Shown: positions 8,371-17,426 of the stretch, in pieces
Numbering within the stretch: the first letter of the stretch is position 1
How the letters are laid out: every line of letters starts with the position of its first letter
Assembly (NCBI RefSeq): GCF_030705605.1
Contig: NZ_JAPCKK010000034.1
Location: forward strand, 206,335 to 270,334
Length of the DNA stretch: 64,000 nt
Reading direction: 5' to 3'
DNA from: Paenibacillus zeirhizosphaerae
GTDB lineage: Bacteria > Bacillota > Bacilli > Paenibacillales > Paenibacillaceae
Position numbers and translations under genes: made by a program
Notes under the pieces: generated by a model
Told to the model about the DNA's origin: nothing
What the model saw: only the letters and a program-made list of their open reading frames with translations
The model's database searches: none

Positions 8371-11343
8371 TTATTTGTCGATCAAATTGGTCAGCTTCAG
8401 CATTCTTGCGATCATTGCTGTTGCTTCCGCACGCGTAATTGTAGCTTGCGGGTTGAGCATCTTAGGACCATTGCCTTGAATGATTCCTGCGTCAATCAAC
8501 TGCGCCACATCCGCTTTGGCCCAGTTCGATACCTTCACCCCATCTTTATATTGAGCCAGTGCAGAAATATCCTGACCTGCCGCATCCTCGGATTGGATCA
8601 AACGGTACGCGCGGGCGATCATTGCAAACCCTTGTTCTCTCGTAATTTGCTTGTCGCCGTAGAAGCTGCCGTCCTTATAACCACGCACGATATCAAATTC
8701 ATCAGCAATGGCTACTGCTTTACCATACCATGCAGATGCTGGTACATCAGCAAAGCTGGATTGTGCTGCTTCTGGACGCATCAGACCCAAGCCGATCACC
8801 ACGATCTCCGCGAACTCGGAACGTGTTACACTGCGGTCTGGCGCGAACGTGTTGTTCCCGTTCCCTTTCAGATCCAGTCTTGCAGCGATGTTATTAACAT
8901 CCGCTTGACCCCAATGGGATCTCACATCAGCAAAATCCTGCGGGTTCCAGATAACAGAGTAGATGCCGCTGCTGCGCAGATCGTTAATTTGTGCAAAATA
9001 ACGGTCGTTGATTTTCGTTACAACCGTCGGCACATGATAGACGCTGCCGTCCGGGTTCACCACCACACCAGTCGTAATCCGGTTTGGATCGACGCCTGCT
9101 GGCAGAGCGATATATTTCACGGCATATCCGTTCAGTTGGCCAGATCCTACAGTCTTTCCGTCATTGCTAAATGTCAGATCCAGATCCACTGGATCTACCA
9201 GCAGCTCGTAACCTGCCGCTGTTGCCTTGCTCTTCGCGGACGCAATCACGTCTTCTGCAGCACGCTTAATGTCAATACGAACTGCAATATCGCTTAGCGC
9301 AGCGTTGTTCAATTGATCAGCCACAGCAGACAGATTCATTTTTCCAACAGGCACTGGATAGATCGCCAGCAGGTTGCTGATTTCCAGGCTTGCTCCCTTA
9401 TCTGCCAGTTGCTTAAGGTTTTCTGCCGTCAAACCTTCTACCTTCAGGTCGCCTTCATTCGGTGAGTGAATCGCCAAATCCTGGCCTGTACCTTCCGTTA
9501 TGGCATCGGTCAGCTTGTCTTGATCTACCTTAATCGATGTTACGGTGCGACCGTCTGAAGTCGAGGTTGTGCCGGTTGCGAACGGATTTTCGTTGCCATT
9601 CAAGGTAACATCCAGATCAGCCTTCGGATTCTCCGGAGTTTCAGGTTTCTCTGGCGTTGTTGGTGGTGTTCCGCCACCTCCGCCTCCGTTATTGCCGCCG
9701 TTGTCGTCATCGTCATCATCGTCGTCGTTATCGCTGACGCTGGTTCCTCTGTAAACCGTCAGCGTATAGTCTTTATACTGGCCGTCTTCTTCGGTTACAC
9801 GAACAACAACGGTATTGGCACCGATATTCAACGCAAGATCACCGCTGAGGCTGCCGCTGGTTACTTCCTGCCAGTCACCACCATTCACCTGGATCTCGAT
9901 CTTGGCATTTGGATTCAGCGTCGTTGGGGTGAACTGCATCTGATACACACTGGAGCCCACGCTCATGGTGTAAGATGTCCGTTCCGGATCAAATGCCGGA
10001 TTCAGGCTTCCTGTAGATGGAACAAGCGAAGTCAGCTTGCCGTTGGTGCTCGCTTTTTCACGAGCAATTTCAATCGTGTACTCGCTCAAAAGGTTTCCGT
10101 TCTTGTCATAGACCCCAACGGTCACGATATTCTTGCCTTCCTCAAGCGGAAGGTTGTCCCAGTCGCCCGCAGCGACCTCTTTACCATTCAGGTTAACCCG
10201 TACCTCTGTATCTTCCGGATACTGTGCAGCCGGGTTAATGCTGATGTTGTACACATCGTTCGGTACATTAGCTGTGTAGTGATCTTGGTTTGGATCAAAG
10301 CCCGGAGCCAGATCGATCCCGGAGCCGTCCTCGTTCTTTAATTGCAGTTCCTTTAAGAGGGACCCTTCCAGTACGCCCACTTCCGTTGTTGCCGTGATGA
10401 AGTCACTTGTGAAATCGGAATTGTACTCAACGATAACTCCCGGATCTTTATAGGCGCTAGTGCCGCCATGCGTATTGTTTACGCCTAAGTAACGTATATC
10501 CGTATTATCGGTGTCCAGTAGAAGTGTAAGGTGGACGTAGTCGGCTCCATTAAATGTATATTTAGCCGACGACTCAAGACCTGTGTACTGATTTTTTGTT
10601 ACATAAATGGTTGGAAGATTATTACCAGTGTCCCAATTGGGAGCCTTAGTTTTAGTAGCACCTATAAAGCTAATAAAGTTCCAGCCACCCGAGAAGGGAG
10701 TCTTAAATTCTTTAAACATGCTGGCGATGGCCAACATTTCCGCAGGATTACTTGCTGTCGGCTCCACAAGATGCCCGTTATTGGCTGTTGCAGTCGTCAC
10801 AGCATCCTTAAAAGTCATGCTGCTCTGTCTTGCCACGTATACAAAATAACGCCCATCATAAGCGCGCGCAGATGTTTTCCCATCACTCAACGGTGCCCCT
10901 GGCACTACGTTTACTGTGACCTTTTGCGTTTGCCCTGAATCTTGCTTAAATGTCATACTTTGAATTGCTGCCTGGATATCTTCATAGGTATTGGAGCTTG
11001 TAAAATTGAATATCCGATTGGTAGCTGTAGATTTGTCAGTGGAAATCCCGCTGATTTTTATACCATTCGTCAACTCGGTAATACCGCTGGCAAGCGTTCC
11101 GACATCAACCGAACCGTTATTTACAGCCACGGTGAAGTATCCACCCGCTGCATGAACTGCACCTGTTCTTTCAAATTTTGCATCTGAAAGCTGATAGGTC
11201 AATTCGGATACTCGAACAGGAGTACCAGGATCAAATGTCAGTGCATCCGCTGCTCTGACTTGTGACGGATGAAATGGCAGTATCGTCAATACCATAACGA
11301 TTGCCACTAGCAAAGACAATATTCTTCGATTGTTTAATTTCAA
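8371..11343 (-). CDS. Secreted SLH-domain surface protein with C-type-lectin-like and cadherin-like domains
   Basis: 990 residues. The start is TTG at 11343: an in-frame stop lies just upstream and later starts would cut the signal peptide (MKLNNRRILSLLVAIVMVL, cleavage near VRA-AD). The upstream SD is weak. N-terminal region (about 60-310) includes a lectin-like stretch (ARAYDGRYFVYVARQSSMTF...). Two cadherin-like beta-sandwich modules follow (about 345-430 and 435-530, ending YTLTVYRGT), then an acidic D/N/G linker (about 535-560), a conserved 250-residue domain, and three SLH repeats (DFADVRSHWG, SFADVPASAWYG, YKDGVKVSNWA) ending LIDK. The C-terminal about 420 residues are nearly the same as in the gene at 11843-14542. 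Predicted role: wall-attached adhesin or glycan-binding protein. Confidence 0.87.
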   Translation of the reverse strand: MKLNNRRILSLLVAIVMVLTILPFHPSQVRAADALTFDPGTPVRVSELTYQLSDAKFERTGAVHAAGGYFTVAVNNGSVDVGTLASGITELTNGIKISGISTDKSTATNRIFNFTSSNTYEDIQAAIQSMTFKQDSGQTQKVTVNVVPGAPLSDGKTSARAYDGRYFVYVARQSSMTFKDAVTTATANNGHLVEPTASNPAEMLAIASMFKEFKTPFSGGWNFISFIGATKTKAPNWDTGNNLPTIYVTKNQYTGLESSAKYTFNGADYVHLTLLLDTDNTDIRYLGVNNTHGGTSAYKDPGVIVEYNSDFTSDFITATTEVGVLEGSLLKELQLKNEDGSGIDLAPGFDPNQDHYTANVPNDVYNISINPAAQYPEDTEVRVNLNGKEVAAGDWDNLPLEEGKNIVTVGVYDKNGNLLSEYTIEIAREKASTNGKLTSLVPSTGSLNPAFDPERTSYTMSVGSSVYQMQFTPTTLNPNAKIEIQVNGGDWQEVTSGSLSGDLALNIGANTVVVRVTEEDGQYKDYTLTVYRGTSVSDNDDDDDDDDNGGNNGGGGGGTPPTTPEKPETPENPKADLDVTLNGNENPFATGTTSTSDGRTVTSIKVDQDKLTDAITEGTGQDLAIHSPNEGDLKVEGLTAENLKQLADKGASLEISNLLAIYPVPVGKMNLSAVADQLNNAALSDIAVRIDIKRAAEDVIASAKSKATAAGYELLVDPVDLDLTFSNDGKTVGSGQLNGYAVKYIALPAGVDPNRITTGVVVNPDGSVYHVPTVVTKINDRYFAQINDLRSSGIYSVIWNPQDFADVRSHWGQADVNNIAARLDLKGNGNNTFAPDRSVTRSEFAEIVVIGLGLMRPEAAQSSFADVPASAWYGKAVAIADEFDIVRGYKDGSFYGDKQITREQGFAMIARAYRLIQSEDAAGQDISALAQYKDGVKVSNWAKADVAQLIDAGIIQGNGPKMLNPQATITRAEATAMIARMLKLTNLIDK

Positions 11344-11651
11344 TTTATTCCCGCTAACGAAAGCCTATAGGGATTCTATATTGCAGCTTCTTTCTGTTAG
11401 CAGATTCCTCCCTTTTTCATCGGATGTATTATTGTCTAATATTTGGTTTAAACCCGTTCTTTTTCCCCAATCCCTTTTCAAATATTTTGCAAGGGTAATG
11501 TTTGCTCTTTCCCCGGTCCCCCTTTACTCGTCAATTAACTTCACATAGCCTTCTTGAGCCGGGATTGCAAACAGGCTGTCACCGTTACACAATCTCCTTT
11601 TGTTGAAATCTGAGACATTCTGTTTTCGTCAAATTCCAACATCTTTAATAA

Positions 11652-11691
11652 CTCATAGTTTAACGGTCCTACCTCTACAAAATCTCAACAA
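11652..11691 (-). promoter_or_regulatory. Promoter with TTGTAG-type repeats upstream of the 990-residue SLH gene
   Basis: Minus strand: degenerate copy TTGTTG (11691-11686), then TTGTAG (11680-11675) as -35, 17-base spacer, -10 TATGAG (11657-11652). The spacer even shares CCGTTAAAC/CCGCTAAAC with the EPS promoter. If used, it leaves an untranslated leader of about 300 bases (11344-11645) in which I see no clear hairpin or gene. Confidence 0.55.
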
Positions 11692-11784
11692 ACCGAAAAG
11701 ACGCTCATAGGCAAATTCACTCTCAACAAAAGAAGCTGTCCCAAAAGAGTCCACATAACATGGGAACATTCCAATCTCCAACAC

Positions 11785-11830
11785 AAAAGGACCTCGAATT
11801 CCACTAGATTGTGAAGATTGAGGCCCTTTT
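11785..11830 (-). terminator. Terminator of the 899-residue SLH gene
   Basis: AAAAGGaCCTC ... GAGGcCCTTTT stem just past the stop; minus-strand tail TTTTGTGTT. Confidence 0.65.
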
Positions 11831-11842
11831 GAAACAACTTGC

Positions 11843-14542
11843 TTATTTGTCGATGAAATTAGTAGTTTTAAGCAATCTTGCGATCAGTGCCGTCACTTCC
11901 GCACGTGTTACCGTGCCTTGCGGGTTGAGCACAGCACCATTGCCCTCGATGATGCCTGCCTGGATCAATTGCGCTACATCCGCTTTCGCCCAGTTTGATA
12001 CCTTCGCCCCATCTTTGTATTGCGACAGTACGGAAGTATCCTGACCAGCCGCCTTCTCGGATTGGATCAAGCGATACGCACGAGCAATGATGGCGAAGCT
12101 TTCTTCTCTCGTAATCTGCTTGTCGCCGTAGAAGTTGCCATCGTTATAACCACGCACGATATCAAATTCATCCGCAATTGCGACTGCATTTTTATACCAC
12201 GCCGATGCCGGAACATCCGGGAAGTTCATCTGCAGGGATTCCTGGCGCATCAGACCGAGACCGAGAACCGCGATTTCCGAAAACTCGGAACGTGTTACAC
12301 TGCGGTTCGGCGCGAACGTATTGTTCCCGTTGCCCTTCAGATCCAGTCTTGCCGAAATGTTGTTGACATCCTCTTTACCCCAGTGGGTTCTCACATCAGC
12401 GAAATCCTGTGGATTCCAGATGACAGAGTAGATACCACTGCTGCGCAGATCGTTGATTTGTGCAAAATAACGGTCGTTGATCTTCGTTACAACGGTTGGC
12501 AGGTGATATACGCTGCCGTCCGGATTCACCACGACACCTGTCGTAATGCGGTTCGGATCAACACCTTCCGGCAGAGCGATATACTTCACTGCGTAGCCGT
12601 TCAGTTGACCGGCTCTTACCGTTTGTCCGCCATTGCTAAAGGTCATATCCAGGTCGACTGGGTCAACCAGCAGTTCATAGCCTTCTGCTGCTGCTTTGCT
12701 CTTCGCAGATGCGATGACATCTTCCGCAGCGCGTTTAATGTCGATGCGGACTGCAATGTCGCCCAGTTCAGCATTGCCCAATTGGTCAGCCACCGCAGAC
12801 AGGTTGATTTTTCCGACTGGAATCGGATAAATCGCCAGCAGGTTGCTGATTTCCAGACTTGCTCCCTTATCGGACAGCTTTTTAAGTGTATCGGCCGTCA
12901 AGCCTTCTACCGTCATATCGCCTTCATTCGGCGAGTGAATTACCAAGTCCTGACCTGTACCTTGGGATACAGCATCGGTCAGCTTGTCTTGGTCCACTTT
13001 AGCCGACGTTACAGTACGACCATTTGAAGTCAAAGTTGTGCCTGTTGCGAATGGATTTTCGTTGCCATTCAGGGTAACGTCCAAATCAGCCTTTGGAGCT
13101 TCCGGTGTAACTGGAGCCGGTGAAGTCGTGCCACCGCCACCTCCGGTGTTGCTGTTATTGTCGTCGTCATCGTCATCATCGTCGTTGTCATCTATCACAG
13201 TGGTTCCTCTGAAAATGGTGAGCGTGTACAAAGTTTCTCTACCGTTCACCGTTACCTTCACTTGAATCGTGTTTTTGCCTTCATTCAGTGGCAGGTCATC
13301 CGTTGCTGCACCGCTTTTCGCATCAAACCATTCGCCATCATTGAGGGAAATCTCAATCTTGGCGTTCGGATCAAGACCTGCGATCGAGTCCAGTGTTGGT
13401 GTGAGATATACGCTGTACGTTGCAGTGGTTGCAGTGTAATTCAGCACATTCTCATCAAACGCCGGAGAAAGCACAACCGGATTACCATCAGCGCCAGTCA
13501 CTTCCAGGCCACCGAGCGCTTGTTTGTCCACGATGGCCAGCCCTGGGCTTACAACCGGAACGCCTGACGGCATACCTGTCTGCGCCTTTGGCGTTACTTC
13601 AAAGAACAGATACTTGCCAATCTCCGCGTCGGTAATCGCATAGGTCAAGTCTGTTGCTCCGACAATCGGTGTCTTATCGCTGCCGTCGCTTTTGCTGCCG
13701 CTATACCATTGATATACCGATCCGGTTACGCTTTCTACATCGCCATCTTCATCCGAGTAGGTATAACTTCCCGTTAATGTTTGTCCTGCCTCAGTAGTGC
13801 CTGTGATGTTTACATCCGTTGCAACAGGCGGAGCTCCAGCCGTGCCAAAGAAAACATCATCCAGGAAGTTCCCAACGTTGGCACCGCCTCCAGCAGAAGA
13901 TACGGCTGTGAAAGCAAAGCGGGTCGTTGCTTGACCTTCAGGCACAACATAGTAACCTGTATAGTAACCCCACTCCGTATTTTCGTCAGACATCGTAAAC
14001 GAATTCGAATACGGGCTGGTCAGTGTCGACGTTCCTGAGCCAGTTGTCTTCGTATAGGTAATATTAGCACCGCTGATTTCTGGTGCGGATAACGTCGTTT
14101 CTCCAGTCGGCTGTGTGAAATTACCCGGGGCTCCCACCTGCAGCTTCATCACATCTGTGCCTGTATTCCCTCTGTGGGCCAAATGCCAGACCAGCACTTG
14201 ACCAGGTGTTGTCTTGACATCCTGATACAAGGTTGACTCTTGATAGGCGTTCAACTCTGCATGTTGATATCCTTCATATGCAGATACTCCCTCATTTGAA
14301 TGTGACCATATTTCCATTTTGTTGTCTGTCGCAGATGTTTTCCATGCTACAGTCGGATCAGATTCGTCCACGATGTTCCAGCTACCTGGATAAGCCGGCG
14401 CTTCAAAACTGCCATTTGTAAGCAGATTGACCTCCGCAGTCGCCGCGTGAGATGCGGGGGCAAAGCCAAAGGTCTGTGCAGCAATCAGGATTGATAGCGG
14501 CAAATATAATTTCTTCTTATGATCCTTCAATTTCACAACCAC
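11843..14542 (-). CDS. Secreted SLH-domain surface protein with carbohydrate-binding-like N-terminus, paralogue of the next gene
   Basis: 899 residues, GTG start at 14542 with GGAAGGGG about ten bases upstream. Signal peptide (KLYLPLSILIAAQTFGFAPASHA). N-terminal domain about 35-240 (LLTNGSFEAPAYPGSW..., QVLVWHLAHRG) resembles jelly-roll carbohydrate-binding modules. Then an Ig-like repeat (ITGTTEAGQTLTGSYTYSDEDGD), one cadherin-like module ending YTLTIFRGT, an acidic linker, and the shared C-terminal region with three SLH repeats ending FIDK. From KADLDVTLNGNENPFATGTT onward it aligns almost residue for residue with the 990-residue protein, while the N-terminal halves differ. Predicted to be wall-attached. 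It has its own promoter and terminator. Confidence 0.87.
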   Translation of the reverse strand: MVVKLKDHKKKLYLPLSILIAAQTFGFAPASHAATAEVNLLTNGSFEAPAYPGSWNIVDESDPTVAWKTSATDNKMEIWSHSNEGVSAYEGYQHAELNAYQESTLYQDVKTTPGQVLVWHLAHRGNTGTDVMKLQVGAPGNFTQPTGETTLSAPEISGANITYTKTTGSGTSTLTSPYSNSFTMSDENTEWGYYTGYYVVPEGQATTRFAFTAVSSAGGGANVGNFLDDVFFGTAGAPPVATDVNITGTTEAGQTLTGSYTYSDEDGDVESVTGSVYQWYSGSKSDGSDKTPIVGATDLTYAITDAEIGKYLFFEVTPKAQTGMPSGVPVVSPGLAIVDKQALGGLEVTGADGNPVVLSPAFDENVLNYTATTATYSVYLTPTLDSIAGLDPNAKIEISLNDGEWFDAKSGAATDDLPLNEGKNTIQVKVTVNGRETLYTLTIFRGTTVIDDNDDDDDDDDNNSNTGGGGGTTSPAPVTPEAPKADLDVTLNGNENPFATGTTLTSNGRTVTSAKVDQDKLTDAVSQGTGQDLVIHSPNEGDMTVEGLTADTLKKLSDKGASLEISNLLAIYPIPVGKINLSAVADQLGNAELGDIAVRIDIKRAAEDVIASAKSKAAAEGYELLVDPVDLDMTFSNGGQTVRAGQLNGYAVKYIALPEGVDPNRITTGVVVNPDGSVYHLPTVVTKINDRYFAQINDLRSSGIYSVIWNPQDFADVRTHWGKEDVNNISARLDLKGNGNNTFAPNRSVTRSEFSEIAVLGLGLMRQESLQMNFPDVPASAWYKNAVAIADEFDIVRGYNDGNFYGDKQITREESFAIIARAYRLIQSEKAAGQDTSVLSQYKDGAKVSNWAKADVAQLIQAGIIEGNGAVLNPQGTVTRAEVTALIARLLKTTNFIDK

Positions 14543-14594
14543 AGTTTCTGCCCCTTCCTAAAACACTTTCGTCATTTTTCTACATTTTCCGTAC

Positions 14595-14645
14595 TTCATA
14601 TTCTAACAATCTAATCTCTACAAAAACTCTACAAAATCTCTACAA
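14595..14645 (-). promoter_or_regulatory. Promoter with three 11-bp spaced TTGTAG repeats
   Basis: Minus strand TTGTAG at 14645-14640, 14634-14629 and 14623-14618, each exactly 11 bases apart. The last serves as -35, with 17-base spacer and -10 TATGAA (14600-14595). This is the most complete of the three copies; the leader to the GTG start is about 45 bases. Confidence 0.7.
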
Positions 14646-14712
14646 GCTGCAATAGGGCCTTTTATTCGCTTTTTAAAAAAGGGACTTTAAGCATTTTTTT
14701 CACTTAAGGGTG

Positions 14713-14741
14713 TTGACAATTTTCTATTCCCACATTATATT
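14713..14741 (+). promoter_or_regulatory. Consensus sigma-A promoter of marR-pirin operon
   Basis: TTGACA (14713-14718), 17-base spacer, TATATT (14736-14741). The ATCTC...GAGAT pair immediately downstream (about 14742-14773) is a loose inverted repeat and may be an autoregulatory MarR operator. Confidence 0.75.
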
Positions 14742-14795
14742 TATCTCAACATAAAGATTATTAATAAAGAGATTTCGTTAAGGCTGGTGATTGTC

Positions 14796-15260
14796 ATGCC
14801 TCTTCAACTGAATGATGCTCAGGCCACTTCACTCAAGTTATTCGTTGTTCTCTCCAAAGCCTACAAGGCTATTTCAGAACAGGTTATAAAGGATATAAAA
14901 CAATACGGTTTATCCCCTTCCGAATTTATGATTCTGGAGGTGCTGTATACGAAACGGCGCATCCCCCTGCAGCAAATTGGGGGAAAAATATTAGTGACAA
15001 GCGGCAGCATTACCTACAATATCGACAAGCTGGAGAAGAAGCTGCTGTTAAGACGCGTTCCTTGCCGGGAAGACCGCAGAGTGATTTATGCCGAAATTAC
15101 CGACGCCGGGGACGAGTTATTCAACCGGATCTTCCCGGAACATGCGGAAATAGTTCACCATTTAATGAGCGGCGTGCCCCAGGATGAGCAGGAGGCGGCG
15201 ATTGCACTGCTCAAAAAATTAGGAAAAAGCGTGAAGTCAGATACGAACAAAGGAGGCTGA
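14796..15260 (+). CDS. MarR-family transcriptional regulator (MhqR/OhrR-like)
   Basis: 154 residues from ATG 14796; a GTG nine bases earlier is in frame but would sit in the GGTGA region that serves as SD. Winged-helix DNA-binding core is clear: LSPSEFMILEVLY, then IPLQQIGGKILVTSGSITYNIDKLEKKLLLRR (recognition helix) and the wing CREDRRVIYAEITDAG. It is transcribed with the pirin gene six bases downstream. In related Firmicutes such pairs respond to quinones or other electrophiles, which would fit pirin's quercetinase-like activity; the ligand here is inference. One Cys (PCRED) could be a redox sensor. Confidence 0.85.
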   Translation: MPLQLNDAQATSLKLFVVLSKAYKAISEQVIKDIKQYGLSPSEFMILEVLYTKRRIPLQQIGGKILVTSGSITYNIDKLEKKLLLRRVPCREDRRVIYAEITDAGDELFNRIFPEHAEIVHHLMSGVPQDEQEAAIALLKKLGKSVKSDTNKGG

Positions 15261-15266
15261 TGATTG

Positions 15267-16043
15267 ATGCAACCAAGAGTGTACACCCCTGCCATGCAGG
15301 GAAGCGGCGAATTTGACGGCGGGAAAATTAAAGAGCAAAAGCCGATCGGCTTTTCGGGCGAAGGGTCGGTTATCAAACGTGTAGGTCCCCTGTTCTATTG
15401 GGCATGGGGAGCTTCAAGCGCGGAAGCCGTGATCGGCCTGCATCCTCATGAAGGCTTCGAGATTATGACCTATATCGTACAAGGCGAATCCTCTCACAAA
15501 GATACCCTGGGAACGGACAGCGCAGTGGGCGCAGGCGGCGTTCAGGTCATGCAAACCGGCTCGGGAGTCAGTCATCGGGAACAGCTCAGTGCGGATACGG
15601 AGTTTTTTCAAATCTGGTTTGAGCCTTATTTGGCAGAAGCGATGCTGAGAAAGCCCACATATCACCAGTATGAACATGAAGATTTTTCGATAGAAAGCCA
15701 CGAAGCCGGCTATAGCGTGAAAACGGTGATTGGCAGCGGTTCCCCGATCAACCTCGTGGCCGATGCCGAAATGTGGGATGTTGAAATCAGCGGCGGAGCC
15801 CGATATGGGCATACCGTGCCGGGCGGCTATACTTTGACAGCTTTGGCTATTCGCGGGGCTGGAGTATGGGGAGAAGCCGACGTATCGAAGCGACAGAGCC
15901 CTTTTCGCCATAAGGATTTCATTGTAGGATATGCGGATTCAGATACATCAGTTGAAATTACAAATCCGCATGATGACATCCTGCGGCTGATTCTGATCAA
16001 GGTGCCGACAAACGTAAGCTACCCACTTCAACCCAAACGGTAA
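15267..16043 (+). CDS. Pirin family protein (bicupin, quercetinase-like)
   Basis: 258 residues from ATG 15267 with AGGAGG ten bases upstream (a TTG three bases earlier is the alternative). The N-terminal cupin has the metal-binding HPHEGFE motif and SGVSHREQ, which supply the usual three His and one Glu. The C-terminal cupin is degenerate (SGGARYGHTVPGGYTLTALAIRG). Pirins of this type bind iron or other metals and some cleave quercetin. Co-transcription with a MarR regulator suggests a detoxification role. Length is normal for YhaK/YhhW-like pirins. Confidence 0.85.
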   Translation: MQPRVYTPAMQGSGEFDGGKIKEQKPIGFSGEGSVIKRVGPLFYWAWGASSAEAVIGLHPHEGFEIMTYIVQGESSHKDTLGTDSAVGAGGVQVMQTGSGVSHREQLSADTEFFQIWFEPYLAEAMLRKPTYHQYEHEDFSIESHEAGYSVKTVIGSGSPINLVADAEMWDVEISGGARYGHTVPGGYTLTALAIRGAGVWGEADVSKRQSPFRHKDFIVGYADSDTSVEITNPHDDILRLILIKVPTNVSYPLQPKR

Positions 16044-16143
16044 TTGCTCTATCCCTTACGTCGAACGGATTCCGTGACTGTTGTGCCGACATCAGGCAAA
16101 TTTGCCGCGGCAATAAAAAACTCCAATCAGCTTAGCCGAGGTG

Positions 16144-16935
16144 CTATCGATGATAATGAAGCCCTTCCATACAGTTCGAGCACTTGTCCGGAAACCGTAG
16201 ACCGTCACTCGTGTAATATTCCGGATTCGTCTCATCCAAAATAAAAGGGCTTTCGCAGGACTGGCATGCCATTAAAATGGGGTCTTGTACACGAATAATC
16301 AGTGATTGGGCCCGCTCCGCCAATAAACGCTCCCATCCCGCGTCGTCCATATCATCGCTCTGTTGCAGCGCTTGGATCACATGACGAATTTCAGCCTGCA
16401 CTTTTTTGAAATCGATGCGTTCCCACAACGCCAAAAAAGGAATATACTTCTTATCCCTGGAGCATAAAATTTTGTACAAAAACAAGAAGATCACGCCTCG
16501 ATTACGTTCCTTCAAATACTCCATACTAAGCGGTGTCACGTTATTCTCCAGCCAGCGATCCCACTCTTGCAGGAACTCCCCAGCCCGTCTCTCCCTCTCG
16601 ATCACCCATCCACGGGAAGTAAATACAATTAAAGGGTACTTGCCTCTCATCTCCGTTTCCAGAAAATCGGTCCGGATCATCTGATCCACTTTATCCATGA
16701 TTTGCTCTAATGTAAGGTCTTTAAAGTAACCGTATGAAGGATTTTGATCTAACCCAAGCTCCAGCAGCTTTTGTTCCTTTGAGCCTTTCAAAATTTTCGC
16801 AAGCGTCGTCCTTCCGCCCTGGGCAATGATGTCGTCGGCTGCTCGCAAAATAGCCCGCAATTCAGGCTCCGGCAATGGTGTCAGGCGTTTTTTCATTGGC
16901 ACCCGCGCTCTTCCGTTTCCTCCCATTTTATTCAT
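16144..16935 (-). CDS. RQC-minor-type winged-helix DNA-binding protein with zinc-ribbon tail
   Basis: 263 residues. The N-terminal third (about 20-120: ELRAILRAADDIIAQGGRTTLAKILKGSK...GYFKDLTLEQIMDKVDQMI...YPLIVFTSRGWVIERERRAGEFL) matches the RQC winged-helix domain found at the C-terminus of RecQ helicases, but no helicase is attached. A helical middle is followed by CQSCESPF...FPDKCSNCMEGLHYHR, a four-Cys zinc-binding module at the end. The first 8 bases overlap the end of the upstream gene, so the two are translationally coupled. Cellular role is unknown. Confidence 0.7.
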   Translation of the reverse strand: MNKMGGNGRARVPMKKRLTPLPEPELRAILRAADDIIAQGGRTTLAKILKGSKEQKLLELGLDQNPSYGYFKDLTLEQIMDKVDQMIRTDFLETEMRGKYPLIVFTSRGWVIERERRAGEFLQEWDRWLENNVTPLSMEYLKERNRGVIFLFLYKILCSRDKKYIPFLALWERIDFKKVQAEIRHVIQALQQSDDMDDAGWERLLAERAQSLIIRVQDPILMACQSCESPFILDETNPEYYTSDGLRFPDKCSNCMEGLHYHR

Positions 16936-17398
16936 CGCCCTCCTGCCTCTCGATCATGAACCCGGTCGCATCCTTGCCACTATCCATACCACCTTGTTGC
17001 CCCCAATTCCGGTGTGGGAGCGTAGCATAAAGACTTTCCTGATCCGCAAAGCTCTCCATTTCCTCCCATGTAACACCATACGGAACTCCCCAGCCCGTAT
17101 ATCCGGCAATATACGCAAACGTCTCGTCAGACCAAGAATCTTCGCCTCTTTGCGGCTCTTGTTGGCGTTTCCGCCTCTTTTCCTTACGGAGCTGTTTTTC
17201 TCTTGCTGCAGCCTGCTCACTTTCTTTAGCCTTCCGGACGGCATCATCGCTTAGCTGTACTCCCAGCATACGGAGTTCTGTAATGGCCGTCTCTGCGTTA
17301 ACACCAAAATGCTTGCGATAACCACGAATGTAGCTACTCCCATGATAAGTTTTTATCCAACTTGCTGCAGCCGATTGCAGCCGTCTCTCCCTGTTCAT
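16928..17398 (-). CDS. Small basic protein of unknown function coupled to the RQC protein
   Basis: 156 residues; not recognised. The N-terminal 45 residues (AASWIKTYHGSSYIRGYRKHFGVNAETAITELRMLGVQLS) look like a helical DNA-binding or helix-turn-helix unit. A strongly charged coiled stretch follows (about 55-85, KESEQAAAREKQLRKEKRRKRQQ) and then an aromatic C-terminal region (FAYIAGYTGWGVPYGVTWEEME). It ends inside the start of the RQC-minor gene (8-base overlap). The pair probably acts together on nucleic acid; this is inference. Confidence 0.65.
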   Translation of the reverse strand: MNRERRLQSAAASWIKTYHGSSYIRGYRKHFGVNAETAITELRMLGVQLSDDAVRKAKESEQAAAREKQLRKEKRRKRQQEPQRGEDSWSDETFAYIAGYTGWGVPYGVTWEEMESFADQESLYATLPHRNWGQQGGMDSGKDATGFMIERQEGDE

Positions 17399-17426
17399 TC
17401 TTTTGACTCGAGGTTCGGGATAGTCA

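Noticed and set aside
9545..9754. Plus-strand Ser/Pro-rich frame opposite the SLH linker
   Set aside because: It is the shadow of the Asp/Gly linker of the 990-residue protein; no SD and no conserved content.
11330..11548. Plus-strand frame in the leader of the SLH gene
   Set aside because: No SD or promoter, composition of an AT-rich leader, and it overlaps the start of the SLH gene.
7082..14645. CRISPR array
   Set aside because: The TTGTAG repeats are only 11 bases apart with no spacers and lie in promoter positions; no CRISPR repeats were seen anywhere.
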